DNA of 64,000 bases, taken from Lachnospiraceae bacterium C10 (GTDB taxonomy: Bacteria > Bacillota > Clostridia > Lachnospirales > Lachnospiraceae). Of the stretch, positions 43,801-52,769 are shown one piece after another (positions within the stretch are counted from its first letter, which is position 1; each line of letters starts with the position of its first letter). The notes under the pieces are model-generated. The model was not told the DNA's origin, did not search any database, and saw only the letters and a list, made by a program, of their open reading frames with translations. The translations under genes were made by a program, and so were the position numbers. Location: the NCBI GenBank assembly GCA_900100095.1, contig FMTN01000014.1, forward strand, positions 1 to 64,000, read 5' to 3'.

Positions 43801-46615
43801 GACGTATCAGGGGAACATCAGGACCAGCGTTGATTATATTAAGACCTTTACGCCGAAACCGACATCGTATTACTGGAGAGAGGCAACGGAATTTACAACG
43901 GATTGTGACCATCTGGTCAGCGATCGAACCAGGGTAATCTACGTGAAAGGCAAAGAGGAATGCGACATTACCTGCGGCTTTTTGCAAAAAGGGTGGAGTG
44001 ATGAGGAAGAGGAAGTAACAGAAGAAAAACAGGAAAAACAACTATGGCATAAGCAGAGGCTTCGGGCAATCTATGGGGAGGATCATACTTTTTACAGCTG
44101 CTGGGATATGGACATCGACCTTGAAATGAAGGGAAACGGGCAGACGAATGATGCAAAGGATTATGTGATCCCATCGTTTCGAAACGGGGAGGTACTTCCG
44201 GACAATGACGGACCGGACCACAGGATACGGCCGTATTTTGAGAAACAGATAGCAGGAAGGCATTATGATAAAAACGCCGGAAAGGATATCGCAGCATGCA
44301 GGCAATATTCCTGGCAGGGATGGAGTCTTAAGAAAGATGCGGTCTATACGGATGAAGCCGTATTACAGAAGGGCAAACCACTGCCGCCGGATACCATGGA
44401 ATTTTTCCTTAGAGCACTTTCGACAGGAAACTGGAGAGTGGAAAAGGACAGATGCATTGTTACACTATATTCCGTATGGGATGAATATCCCGAAATCCAG
44501 GCGTATGACAGCTGCATTTATGACAGAGAACTGAAGGACCATAGTGAGGAAAACAGGAAGAAGATCATGGAGCGGCTTCTTTCAAAGGAACGGGTCAGTG
44601 CCTTTGACCGGGAAGACGGACCGGTACCACAGCAGGAGATTCGTGTGTATACGAATCTTCGGGAGAAGCGATTTGATCTGGAGGATTTTCGGGGTATGGG
44701 AGATCTTGGTTCGGCGTCTGTCTACTATGAGGTGGAGGACAAGTGGAATCAGAGTGAGGAGATCTGGCAGAAAAATAAAAGTGTTTATGTGGCGAAGGTG
44801 TATTGCCTGACCTCGGATTCCATGGATTCAAAAATGTGGGATGACAAAGAAAAGAAGGAAAAAGTAACAGAAAGTGACGGCTCGGAGGCGACGGAGGATG
44901 CAGCGGAAGTTTTTGTCAGAAGAATCGATTCTTCGCGCCGGGGACTACTGAAGTATTCCGTATGGAATGAAAAGGCATATCAGAAGGAATTAAAGCAGGC
45001 GCTTAAGGTCTGCGAAGGTTCTTTTGAAGAGCAAAAGGAGGATGCACTGCAGCAAAGATGGATCTTTACAGGGGAGCAGATTGCGTTGTCAAAGAAAGAT
45101 ACCAAAGAGCAGGAATTGCAGGGGCTGAGTGATCAGGGACTTGTGACGTGGCAGGAGAGATTTGCATCCTGTAAGGTAAGTGAGGGAAGCGGCCTTTTGG
45201 AGGATGAGAACCTTTCAATCTACTGTGAAGAGGGAAATGATAGTCTTCGTATCGGCTGGGATGCCGACAAGGAAGCAGAGGAAACCATCGTAACATTGGA
45301 CGGAGCGGATGGAAGTCACAGGAGCAGAAGGATTTGGCGAAAGGAAAATGAGGAGGCGGTAACGCAAACCATCTTCAACGATCTTAAGCCGGATACATCC
45401 TATCAAATGACAGTTGCAATAACCTCTTACGGGAAAAAGAAGATAGGAAAGCAAGCGGCAGTAACAAGAGGAATCAACAGGCCAAAGCTTAGCGTATCTT
45501 CCCTGGGAGATGGAAGAATCCGCCTGGCCTTTAATCCGGATGGAGATGCTTCCTGTTACCGGATTCAAAGAAGGCGCAGACAGGAAGGAGAGAAAAAAGA
45601 GAAAGAAGGGGAGTGGACCGATATAGCAAGGCTTGATGCGACAAGCTGTGATGTGACGGGACACTGCTACATGGCGCATAACGCTGCTGTCTATATGGAC
45701 CTTGTGGACAACGGTATCTATTCCTACCGGATTCGGGGAGAAGGCGAACAGCTGGGCGAAGATGGCAAGGCCGTGGAAGGAGAATGGAGTGAGGCGATAA
45801 CGCAAGGGTATATCAGCGAAGTAAAGGATGTTCGAGTTACTCCGGGATACCGCAGTGTGCGGGTGGAATGGAGTGAAGTGAAAGGAAGCGATGGATATGT
45901 CGTTGCATATCAAAGAGACAATGGGGTGATTTATAAGCAACGGATAGAAGCCGGAAAAAGGCAGGCAGTCCTTCGGAATCTTTTGGACAGGGAGAATCTG
46001 GAGATCCGGGTCTATGCTACGGTCGGGGATTTTGTCAGCAGGGAAAGCGAGAAACAAAAGACGAGAACCCTGCAGCTTGCCAGGCCGCAGATTCTGCCTG
46101 AATCTTTGGGGTATCAAAAGGATGGAGTTTATCTTTGCATGAAGATAGATCCCGGGACAAGGGCTCTTCGGATTTACCGGAACGAAGGGGGAGAGGCCCC
46201 GGTACTGGTCAAGGAAATTTCCTGTCGGGGAGAAGAGAAGCTTTTCTATACGGATCGTCCGAAGAAGAGCGGATATTATACCTACACCCTCTGTGCGATT
46301 GTAAAGGAGATGGATCAAAAGCACCTGGTAGAGGTTAAGTCAAAGGAAAAAAGCTTTGTGTTTTTTAAACCGTTACAACTGTCCGGAGGCCGGATCAGAC
46401 ATGGCAGACAGAGCGTGATTTCGCCTCCGAAGGATGAAGGTGTGATGGGCTATGTTGTGACCTATTCCTATGCCGGAGATGAGAAAGAGCATACGGTATC
46501 GGTCGGAACAGAGGCAGAGTCGATACACCTTAAAGCATTAAAAGATGATATCGTCTTCTGGAAATTACAGCGTGTGTATTTTCATAATGGAAGAGAATAC
46601 CGATCCATAGAGTAA
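40853..46615 (+). CDS. Giant secreted surface protein (about 1,920 residues)
   Basis: Start GTG 40853 with AGGGGGAAA before it. The signal peptide is residues 1-25 (ISFILTMVLVLTMIPL, VKAK). Residues about 190-800 contain repeating short beta stretches such as SLTLKSVRANAY, DLRVEDSYLYG and CKVTVKDSTVIG, which suggest a right-handed beta-helix. The middle part has CIVTLYSVWDEYPEI-type segments like those in clostridial InlB-B-repeat proteins. Residues about 1420-1760 look like fibronectin-III modules (DLKPDTSYQMTV, ISEVKDVRVTPGYRSVRVEW). There is no LPxTG or membrane anchor at the C-terminus. Position at the end of the Tad-like operon suggests export and display by that machine, perhaps as an adhesin. 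Confidence 0.75.
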   Translation: MKRVISFILTMVLVLTMIPLTDVKAKVRRGEQSHRKMQEASFSYTLPQKSSYGSDAVSWSATLSNYSGRGRYGQTPEVRITAQGNRVSGKVSGMLDFEDWEVRLSYRRTYYWQETEAVYGWYKDCGDQSEDHTCSFPACYRYGQTGTQRVTKSASDSGEVYRRGQTQKDPSIYDSHDLMEKVHKYNSLWLANDIEIDGDEGHVIMDGTARKGWLHEPLHQIVLHGNGKHVFYTGDGSYCFQIGGTSEVSVENLSVLAYRGEIREERSVGDEYTARTAEAGGGAFMVGCYPANQADQKDATLYTPGSLTLKSVRANAYSKAVYIANGDLRVEDSYLYGMGKRRVYLAKSGTEGSGICVGDPVAEAKTHCKVTVKDSTVIGRFNGIFLQGEADANVVSSTLRGDCGDCIDQRGRGIVSVEDCRLYGAKGIDCFNDADCDAVMEALTGRDRFQKEIYNKQLGYVKKEKRGSVSIRNSKIQVYTGVFQGNEDLSGVGIQCNGTVDIREGVSIQAARSGAWYKAGAKSTAAGISTVTALDIPEDTKVYGDDYGIKGRREISDLTWGLENKFAEVYQHQPKGQVQQDVRNLVAKYHLTGKGQTLQDVVFDDGGACELNVRGEITSLGIGIYNAYGRLKLLSHAKVRGAECAVKNGTESLTEDKEMVDYAACSYPSCRIAEGEKDIVIASSLQGKALVNHLCARAELGGYFREGERPGVRYGGMDETSGCGKGIVNEGRLVLSCGDFHVEGKVIENKAGGQAMLRAKDERAASYSKEKAALWLSGGEIGIYNCGNLTLGQGVDISDNIRAGVWQKGTFVMLPGAVVEGKGKDANPIFLDVTKKDGKVWRHVIDVYGSLYEPGGKAKAIGCGRIALGEDDRRLGREVICLHSKDGSCNYAEKFATSNDDEQKEKEQVQDTCDQLSGEKGLFALDFEEIDTGDGQGRHRSALRSGRGSYVPDEKVDKSYQPKKDTPQNGRIGTVVLSALFQATYQGNIRTSVDYIKTFTPKPTSYYWREATEFTTDCDHLVSDRTRVIYVKGKEECDITCGFLQKGWSDEEEEVTEEKQEKQLWHKQRLRAIYGEDHTFYSCWDMDIDLEMKGNGQTNDAKDYVIPSFRNGEVLPDNDGPDHRIRPYFEKQIAGRHYDKNAGKDIAACRQYSWQGWSLKKDAVYTDEAVLQKGKPLPPDTMEFFLRALSTGNWRVEKDRCIVTLYSVWDEYPEIQAYDSCIYDRELKDHSEENRKKIMERLLSKERVSAFDREDGPVPQQEIRVYTNLREKRFDLEDFRGMGDLGSASVYYEVEDKWNQSEEIWQKNKSVYVAKVYCLTSDSMDSKMWDDKEKKEKVTESDGSEATEDAAEVFVRRIDSSRRGLLKYSVWNEKAYQKELKQALKVCEGSFEEQKEDALQQRWIFTGEQIALSKKDTKEQELQGLSDQGLVTWQERFASCKVSEGSGLLEDENLSIYCEEGNDSLRIGWDADKEAEETIVTLDGADGSHRSRRIWRKENEEAVTQTIFNDLKPDTSYQMTVAITSYGKKKIGKQAAVTRGINRPKLSVSSLGDGRIRLAFNPDGDASCYRIQRRRRQEGEKKEKEGEWTDIARLDATSCDVTGHCYMAHNAAVYMDLVDNGIYSYRIRGEGEQLGEDGKAVEGEWSEAITQGYISEVKDVRVTPGYRSVRVEWSEVKGSDGYVVAYQRDNGVIYKQRIEAGKRQAVLRNLLDRENLEIRVYATVGDFVSRESEKQKTRTLQLARPQILPESLGYQKDGVYLCMKIDPGTRALRIYRNEGGEAPVLVKEISCRGEEKLFYTDRPKKSGYYTYTLCAIVKEMDQKHLVEVKSKEKSFVFFKPLQLSGGRIRHGRQSVISPPKDEGVMGYVVTYSYAGDEKEHTVSVGTEAESIHLKALKDDIVFWKLQRVYFHNGREYRSIE

Positions 46616-46620
46616 ATAAG

Positions 46621-46656
46621 AAAGGTCCTTTGGGGCGAATGCCCAAAGGACCTTTC
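46621..46656. terminator. Bidirectional terminator between convergent genes
   Basis: AAAGGTCCTTTGGG (46621-46634) and CCCAAAGGACCTTT (46642-46655) form a 14-bp stem with A/T tracts at both ends. Confidence 0.9.
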
Positions 46657-46660
46657 CTTG

Positions 46661-47935
46661 TTATGTGTCATAGGATTCCGTCTGTTCCTTTGCCGGAAGA
46701 TGGATGTGAACTCTTACAATACGGCGCCTGCGGACAGCGGAAGCGGAGAGGATAATACCTTCCGAAGAAACATAGGATTCTCCCACCTTTGGAAAATGGT
46801 CGAACAATCCAAGGAGATAGCCTCCGATGGTATCATAGTCTTCGGAGGAGAAGGGAAGGTCAAGCTCCTGACATAAATCATCCAGATTCATAGAACCCAT
46901 GGCAGTGTAGTCGGTATCACTTTCCTTGATTAAATCGTCCTCTTCGTTGGCATCGTATTCATCACGTATTTCGCCGACCAGTTCCTCCAGTAAGTCTTCC
47001 ATGGTGACGATACCGGTCACATCTCCATACTCATCCTGAACGATGGCAAGATGGATGCGGTCACGGCGCATATCATGAAACAGATCAGCGGCGCTCTTGA
47101 ACTCATAGGTGTAGTACGGCTCCCGAAGCAAACGGCGGATGGAAAAGCTTGAGGCTTTATCCTTTAAGAGCAGATCCTTTATGTTCAGGATACCGATGAT
47201 GTGATCAAGATCCTCTTCGTAGACCGGAAGTCTTGTGTACATGGTATTGGCGTAGATGGATCGGATCTTTTCGTAAGAGGAAGTGCTGCTGACCATGGTG
47301 ACATCAATTTTTGGAACCATCAGTTCTTTGACCTTGGTATCAGAGAAGTCAAAGAGATTGTTAATGTAGTCCTTTTCCGAGTCCTCAATGGCGCCGGATT
47401 CCGAGCCGACATCGACAATGGTCCGGAATTCCTCCTCTGTCATGGAAGCGTCATCTTCCAGTTTATCCCCTCCGGTTATGTGCAGCAGGCCGCTTACAAG
47501 ATGGTTTACAACCCAGATGATAGGGGTTAACAGCAGCATTAGGGTGTAGATGATGCCGCTGCAGCGAAGGGACACCTTGACGGATTGTCTTGCGGCAATG
47601 TATTTCGGTGTAATCTCGCCGAAAAGCAGAACAAGCAGCGTCATAGTTCCTGTGGCAATACCGGCTCCGTAACTTCCAAACAGACGGACGGATAGAATGG
47701 TTGCAAGAGAGGAAGCGGAAATATTGACGATGTTGTTGCCAATCAGGATGGCAGAGAGCATCTTCGGTGTATCGTCTGTAATTTTTAAAACGCGTGCAGC
47801 CTTTTTGTTGCCGGCTTCCGCCATGGTGCGAAGCTTGATGCTGCTTACCGTGGTAAGCGCTGTTTCGGCGGATGAAAAAAAAGAAGACAGGTACAATAAA
47901 ATAATCAAAACAATTGCTTGAATCAGTAGGTCCAT
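46661..47935 (-). CDS. CNNM/CorC-family membrane protein with CBS pair
   Basis: 424 residues on the minus strand from ATG 47935 (AAGGAG before it). The DUF21/CNNM membrane domain (SSFFSSAETALTTVSSIKLRTM, GNNIVNISASSLATI, FGEITPKYIA) is followed by two CBS motifs (VPKIDVTMVSS, IVQDEYGDVTGIVTMEDLLEELVGEIRDEYD in parts) and a CorC_HlyC domain. These proteins are linked to Mg/Co efflux; the older name is haemolysin-related. A minus-strand TATAAT at 47968-47963 is the likely -10. Confidence 0.92.
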   Translation of the reverse strand: MDLLIQAIVLIILLYLSSFFSSAETALTTVSSIKLRTMAEAGNKKAARVLKITDDTPKMLSAILIGNNIVNISASSLATILSVRLFGSYGAGIATGTMTLLVLLFGEITPKYIAARQSVKVSLRCSGIIYTLMLLLTPIIWVVNHLVSGLLHITGGDKLEDDASMTEEEFRTIVDVGSESGAIEDSEKDYINNLFDFSDTKVKELMVPKIDVTMVSSTSSYEKIRSIYANTMYTRLPVYEEDLDHIIGILNIKDLLLKDKASSFSIRRLLREPYYTYEFKSAADLFHDMRRDRIHLAIVQDEYGDVTGIVTMEDLLEELVGEIRDEYDANEEDDLIKESDTDYTAMGSMNLDDLCQELDLPFSSEDYDTIGGYLLGLFDHFPKVGESYVSSEGIILSASAVRRRRIVRVHIHLPAKEQTESYDT

Positions 47936-48035
47936 AGGCGTTTCTCCTTTGTGTTTGAAATTATTATAACATAAGCTGTTATCTTTTCTGTATGTTCTGT
48001 TCAGAGACAGGGAAATTTGATATAATAAAAGCACT

Positions 48036-48701
48036 ATGGGTAAATATAAGATGAGATATAGAAAATATAAATGGATGGCGGCATCCCTGGTGCTTTCGGC
48101 AACCCTTCTTGCCGGTTGCGGTAATGTGAAAAAGCAGAATGAATACAAGCAAAAAGGCATTGCTGCGATGGAGGAAGAGGACTATGCAAAGGCTCTTTCC
48201 TTTTTCCAGAAGGCGTTAAAGGAATCCGGTGGTCGTATCACAGAAAGAGAGGCAGATATCTGCTATTACAAGGCAACGGCTCAGTATCGTCTTGATCAGC
48301 CGGGAGCAGCACTTGCAACGCTCGATTCTCTGGTGGATTATCATAAGAACGATGCGAAAGCCTCCTTTTTAAAGGGAATGATCTATGCCGATACAGGCAA
48401 GGCACAGAAGGCCTACGACGCCTTGAAGGAAGCCTGTGAGACATCCAAAGAAAATGAGATGTATGAAAATGCATATATGGATCTTATCGCTGCCTCTCTT
48501 CTGGAGCAGGCGGAACAGTTTTTTGAGATTATGCCTTCCGAAGCAAAAGCTTCCGAGCAGGTACTTCGCCAGAGAGTTCTTCTATATGAGAAGAAGGCGG
48601 ATTATAAGAAGGCTTACGATGCGGCCATGAAATTTCTTAAGCAATATCCACAGGATGAGGATATGCAGGAAGAGATTGATTTTTTAAAGAGCCGTCTTTG
48701 A
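48036..48701 (+). CDS. TPR-containing lipoprotein
   Basis: 221 residues. The lipoprotein signal peptide has lipobox LLAGC (Cys28). The mature part has tetratricopeptide-like helices (YAKALSFFQKALKES, PGAALATLDSLVDYH, GKAQKAYDALKEACE, ADYKKAYDAAMKFLKQYP). It is probably a scaffold on the outer face of the membrane. TATAAT (48021-48026) lies only 9 bases before ATG 48036 and no ribosome site is visible, so the mRNA may be almost leaderless. ATG 48051 is an alternative start. pyrC follows after 41 bases. Confidence 0.82.
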   Translation: MGKYKMRYRKYKWMAASLVLSATLLAGCGNVKKQNEYKQKGIAAMEEEDYAKALSFFQKALKESGGRITEREADICYYKATAQYRLDQPGAALATLDSLVDYHKNDAKASFLKGMIYADTGKAQKAYDALKEACETSKENEMYENAYMDLIAASLLEQAEQFFEIMPSEAKASEQVLRQRVLLYEKKADYKKAYDAAMKFLKQYPQDEDMQEEIDFLKSRL

Positions 48702-48742
48702 TAGGGTAATGTTGTTTTGGCAAGAAGTGACAGGGAGAGATC

Positions 48743-50038
48743 ATGGGAATTGTAATTACAAACGGTAGAATTATTAATCCGGCAACCGGACTGGACAGCA
48801 TCGCAGATCTTCGAATCGCAGGCGAGCGTATTGACAGGATTGCCGGCCGGATTCAGGCAGAGGAAGAGGATCAGGTGATTGATGCAGCAGGCTGCTATGT
48901 AATGCCGGGATTTGTTGATCTCCATGTTCATTTAAGAGAGCCGGGACAGACAGATAAGGAAACCATCGAAAGTGGAAGTATGGCAGCTGCAAGAGGTGGA
49001 GTTACGACACTGGTGGCTATGCCGAACACATCACCGGTGGTAGATAATCCGGAGCTTGTGGATTTTGTCCAGGAAAAAGCAAAAGACTGCGGCATGACAC
49101 ATGTCCTTCAGGCAGGAAGCATTACAAAGGGAATGGAAGGAAAGGAACTGTCCGATTTGTCCGGAATGCTGGAAAAGGGCGTACGTGCCATCAGCGAAGA
49201 CGGTAAATCAGTTATGGATTCCGGTCTGTTGCGTGAGGCAATGGAGATTGCAGCCGATGCCAACATTCCGGTGCTGGCGCATTGCGAGGATATCCGTCTG
49301 GTACAGGGCGGTGTCATGAACAAGGGAAAACGTTCCGAGGAACTGGATGTCCCTGGAATCAGCAACGCAGTTGAGAATATTATTGAAGCAAGAGATATTA
49401 TGCTGGCAGAGGAGACAGGGGCAGCCCTTCACCTGTGTCACTGTTCTACAAAGGAGTCATACGATCTGATACGGGAAGCGAAGGCAAAGGGCATTCGTGT
49501 ATCAGGAGAGGTATGTCCCCATCATTTCACATTGACGGAGGAGGATATTCCGTCTTCCGAAGATTCAAATTACAAAATGAATCCACCTCTCAGAAGCCGG
49601 GAGGACCGCGACGCACTGATTAAAGGACTTTCCGATGGAACCTTTGAAGTGATCAGTACCGATCATGCACCGCATACCGATGAGGAGAAAGCAAAAGATT
49701 TTGTGCATGCTCCTTTTGGTATTGTAGGTCTTGAAACCTCCGCTTCTCTTACTTATACACAATTGGTCAAAACAGGTTATCTGACCCCGATGATGATGGC
49801 TGAGAAGATGAGCTATCGACCGGCACAGATTCTTCATATTGATCGCGGAGATATATCCGAGGGTAAGATGGCAGATGTGGTGATTTTTGATCCGAATACC
49901 AGCTATGTGGTTGATCCCCGGGATTTCTACAGTAAAGGTCATAACACACCGTTTGCAGGGTGGACTCTGAACGGCGTTGTAAGAACCACCATCCTCGACG
50001 GAAGAATTGTATATACAAGGACACAGGAAGAGGAATAG
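48743..50038 (+). CDS. pyrC: Dihydroorotase
   Basis: 431 residues. Zinc-site motifs DLHVHLREPGQTDKET, the His in ALHLCHCSTKES, STDHAPH and a C-terminal metal-dependent hydrolase end (FDPNTSYVVDPRDFYSKGHNTPFAGW, in parts). It closes the dihydroorotate ring, the third step of UMP synthesis. First of five contiguous pyr genes. Ribosome site CAGGGAGAG. Confidence 0.96.
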   Translation: MGIVITNGRIINPATGLDSIADLRIAGERIDRIAGRIQAEEEDQVIDAAGCYVMPGFVDLHVHLREPGQTDKETIESGSMAAARGGVTTLVAMPNTSPVVDNPELVDFVQEKAKDCGMTHVLQAGSITKGMEGKELSDLSGMLEKGVRAISEDGKSVMDSGLLREAMEIAADANIPVLAHCEDIRLVQGGVMNKGKRSEELDVPGISNAVENIIEARDIMLAEETGAALHLCHCSTKESYDLIREAKAKGIRVSGEVCPHHFTLTEEDIPSSEDSNYKMNPPLRSREDRDALIKGLSDGTFEVISTDHAPHTDEEKAKDFVHAPFGIVGLETSASLTYTQLVKTGYLTPMMMAEKMSYRPAQILHIDRGDISEGKMADVVIFDPNTSYVVDPRDFYSKGHNTPFAGWTLNGVVRTTILDGRIVYTRTQEEE

Positions 50039-50108
50039 GAAGCGAGTCTTGACGTTGTTTGGATGCATGGCATCATTAGATATATGTTATAAGAAAAAGG
50101 AGACGTAC

Positions 50109-51035
50109 ATGATTAAGAAGCTGATTCAGGAAATTCAAAAGAAAAATGCGCCGATTGTTGTTGGACTGGATCCACAACTTGGCTTTTTGCCTGAGAAACT
50201 TTTAAAGGCCAGCATGGAAGAAAGCGGAGAAAGTCTTGAAGCAGTCGCCGGCGCCATTCTTGCCTTCAACAAGGCAATCATTGACGCTACGTATGATCTG
50301 ATTCCTGCAGTCAAGCCTCAGATCGCCATGTACGAGCAGTTCGGAATTCCGGGACTTGTTGCCTATAAGGAGACAGTGGACTACTGTCATAAGAAGGGGC
50401 TGGTGGTCATTGGAGACATCAAGCGCGGAGATATCGGTTCCACTTCATCCGCCTATGCGTTGGCACACCTTGGCAAGGTGAAAGTGGGCAAGAAGAGTTT
50501 TGCTCCGTTTGATGAAGATTTTGCAACCGTAAATCCATATCTTGGTTCAGATGGTGTTAAGCCTTTCGTTGATGTTTGCAAAGAAAATGACAAGGGAATC
50601 TTTGTGCTGGTCAAGACTTCGAACCCGAGCAGCGGAGAGTTCCAGGATCAGAAAATCGACGGGGTTCCGTTATACGAGAAGGTTGCAGCCATGGTGGAAG
50701 AATGGGGCGAAGACACAAGAGAAGGACAGTATTCCAATGTGGGCGCTGTGGTTGGAGCCACCTATCCGAAGATGGGAGAAGAACTTCGTAAGAAAATGCC
50801 TCATACATTTATCCTGGTTCCGGGTTATGGAGCGCAGGGAGGAAAAGGCGAGGATCTGGCAGGATTCTTTGATAAAGACGGCCTTGGAGCAATCGTAAAT
50901 TCCTCCAGAGGAATCATTGCTGCCTATAAGAAGGAAGAATATAAAAAGTTCGGAGAAGAACAGTTTGCGCAGGCATCCCGCGCAGCAGTGGAAGATATGC
51001 TTACAGATATTCGCACAGCATTGGAAAGGAGATAA
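50109..51035 (+). CDS. pyrF: Orotidine-5'-phosphate decarboxylase (PyrF type 2)
   Basis: 308 residues from ATG 50109 (AAAAGGAG before it). VVGLDPQLGFLP, the catalytic DIKRGDIGSTSSAYA and LVPGYGAQGGKGEDL. The length and sequence match the longer type 2 enzymes. It makes UMP from OMP. Starts 70 bases after pyrC and ends 6 bases before pyrK. Confidence 0.95.
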   Translation: MIKKLIQEIQKKNAPIVVGLDPQLGFLPEKLLKASMEESGESLEAVAGAILAFNKAIIDATYDLIPAVKPQIAMYEQFGIPGLVAYKETVDYCHKKGLVVIGDIKRGDIGSTSSAYALAHLGKVKVGKKSFAPFDEDFATVNPYLGSDGVKPFVDVCKENDKGIFVLVKTSNPSSGEFQDQKIDGVPLYEKVAAMVEEWGEDTREGQYSNVGAVVGATYPKMGEELRKKMPHTFILVPGYGAQGGKGEDLAGFFDKDGLGAIVNSSRGIIAAYKKEEYKKFGEEQFAQASRAAVEDMLTDIRTALERR

Positions 51036-51041
51036 TTTCCT

Positions 51042-51821
51042 ATGTCAGTAGTTACAAAAAAGAAAGAACAGGCGGTTGTAATCCGGCAGGAAGAGGTTGC
51101 AGAGGATATTTACAGCATGTGGATCAAGACACAGGCAGCCGAGACAGCCCGGCCGGGACAGTTCGTGAATCTGTATTGTCATGATAGCGGCATGATTTTA
51201 CCAAGACCGATTTCCATCTGTGAAATCGATAAGGAGCGGGGAGCGCTTCGGGTGGTATATCGTGTAAACGGAAAAGGAACGGATTTATTCTCCCGATATG
51301 TGGCAGGAGACGAGATCGAGTTGATGGGACCTCTTGGTAACGGCTTCCCGACCGACATCCCGCAAAAGAAGGCGATTCTGATCGGTGGAGGAATCGGTAT
51401 TCCTCCAATGCTGGAACTTGCCAAGCAGCTTCGGAACAGTTCAAGTGTGGTTTTAGGCTACCGGGATTTCCCGTTCTTAAAAGAGGAATTTGTTAAGACC
51501 GGTTCATCGGTCTATGTTGCAACAGAAGATGGCAGCATGGGAACGAAGGGAAATGTCATCGGTGCGATCATGGAAAATAACCTTGGCGCCGATGTGATTT
51601 TTGCCTGCGGCCCGACACCAATGCTCCGTGCTGTAAAGAAATTTGCGCAGGTACGTAAGATCAAGTGCTATATCTCAATGGAAGAGCGTATGGCTTGCGG
51701 CGTGGGAGCGTGTCTTGGCTGCGTTGTAGAGACCGTAGATGTGGATGATCACTCGAAGGTTCATAATGCAAGAGTATGTAAGGATGGCCCTGTATTTGAC
51801 GCAGAGGAGGTAAACATTTGA
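51042..51821 (+). CDS. pyrK: Dihydroorotate dehydrogenase, electron-transfer subunit
   Basis: 259 residues. FAD-binding start (ARPGQFVNLYC), NAD-binding GGGIGIPPMLELAK, and four cysteines for a 2Fe-2S cluster (CGVGACLGC ... CKDGP). Passes electrons from PyrD to NAD. Overlaps pyrD by 1 base (TGATG). Confidence 0.95.
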   Translation: MSVVTKKKEQAVVIRQEEVAEDIYSMWIKTQAAETARPGQFVNLYCHDSGMILPRPISICEIDKERGALRVVYRVNGKGTDLFSRYVAGDEIELMGPLGNGFPTDIPQKKAILIGGGIGIPPMLELAKQLRNSSSVVLGYRDFPFLKEEFVKTGSSVYVATEDGSMGTKGNVIGAIMENNLGADVIFACGPTPMLRAVKKFAQVRKIKCYISMEERMACGVGACLGCVVETVDVDDHSKVHNARVCKDGPVFDAEEVNI

Positions 51822-52744
51822 TGGAGAATGTAAGACCAGATTTAACGGTTGATTTTGCAGGAATCACACTGAAAAACCCTGTCATGACGGCTTCCGGAAC
51901 CTTCGGAAGCGGTATGGAATATAGTGAATATGTTGATTTGTCCCGTCTGGGTGCCGTTGTTACAAAGGGTGTTTCTTCTACTCCCTGGGCAGGTAATCCT
52001 ACTCCGCGTGTAGCAGAGGTCCCAAGCGGAATGTTAAATGCGATCGGCCTTCAGAATCCGGGGGTTGAGACGTTCATCGAGCGGGATCTTGCCTTCCTTT
52101 CAAAGGAAGATGTTGTGGTCGGTGTCAATGTATGCGGTCATTCAAGAGAAGAATACCTTGAGGTGGTGGAGGCTCTTGCCGGTCAGGAGCGTGTAGACTT
52201 CCTGGAAATCAATATCTCATGTCCGAATGTGAAGCAGGGTGCTCTGGCGTTTGGACAGGATCCGAAAGAAGTGGAAGCCATCACAAAGGCAATAAAAGAA
52301 AAGGCAAAGGTTCCGGTTGTCATGAAGCTGACGCCGAATGTTACAAGCATTGCAGAAATTGCAAAGGCGGCTGAGGCAGGTGGAGCCGATGGCATCTCTT
52401 TGATCAATACCTTAACCGGAATGAAGGTGGATGTGGAACGACAGAGCTTCCTTCTGGCAAACAAGACAGGAGGTATGAGCGGCCCGGCTGTTCATCCGAT
52501 TGCGGTTCGCATGGTATATGAAGCGGCCAATGCCGTGAGCCTTCCGATCATCGGAATGGGAGGTATTACAACATGGCAGGATGCGGTTGAGATGATGCTT
52601 GTGGGAGCAACGGCAGTATCCGTTGGTACGGCAAACTTTATGAATCCGACTGCAACCGTAGACATCATTGAAGGAATCGAAGATTATCTTTCCCGACACG
52701 GTATTGCAAGTGTGAAGGATATTATCGGAAGAGTAAAAGAATAA
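51821..52744 (+). CDS. pyrD: Dihydroorotate dehydrogenase, catalytic subunit (type 1B)
   Basis: 307 residues from ATG 51821 (GAGGAGG upstream within pyrK). MTASGTFGSGMEY, EINISCPNVKQG with the class 1B catalytic cysteine, and GMGGITTWQDAVEM for FMN. Works with PyrK as an NAD-dependent complex. Confidence 0.95.
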   Translation: MENVRPDLTVDFAGITLKNPVMTASGTFGSGMEYSEYVDLSRLGAVVTKGVSSTPWAGNPTPRVAEVPSGMLNAIGLQNPGVETFIERDLAFLSKEDVVVGVNVCGHSREEYLEVVEALAGQERVDFLEINISCPNVKQGALAFGQDPKEVEAITKAIKEKAKVPVVMKLTPNVTSIAEIAKAAEAGGADGISLINTLTGMKVDVERQSFLLANKTGGMSGPAVHPIAVRMVYEAANAVSLPIIGMGGITTWQDAVEMMLVGATAVSVGTANFMNPTATVDIIEGIEDYLSRHGIASVKDIIGRVKE

Positions 52745-52769
52745 ATACAAGGTGAGTAAGGAGCGTAAC

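Noticed and set aside
45215-46324. Open frame of about 369 codons on the minus strand inside the giant secreted-protein gene
   Set aside because: The plus-strand gene has a signal peptide, domain structure and operon position; the minus frame has no start signal and no recognisable protein.
46658-46876. Plus-strand small open frame after the giant gene
   Set aside because: It lies entirely within the minus-strand CorC-family gene and has no ribosome site.
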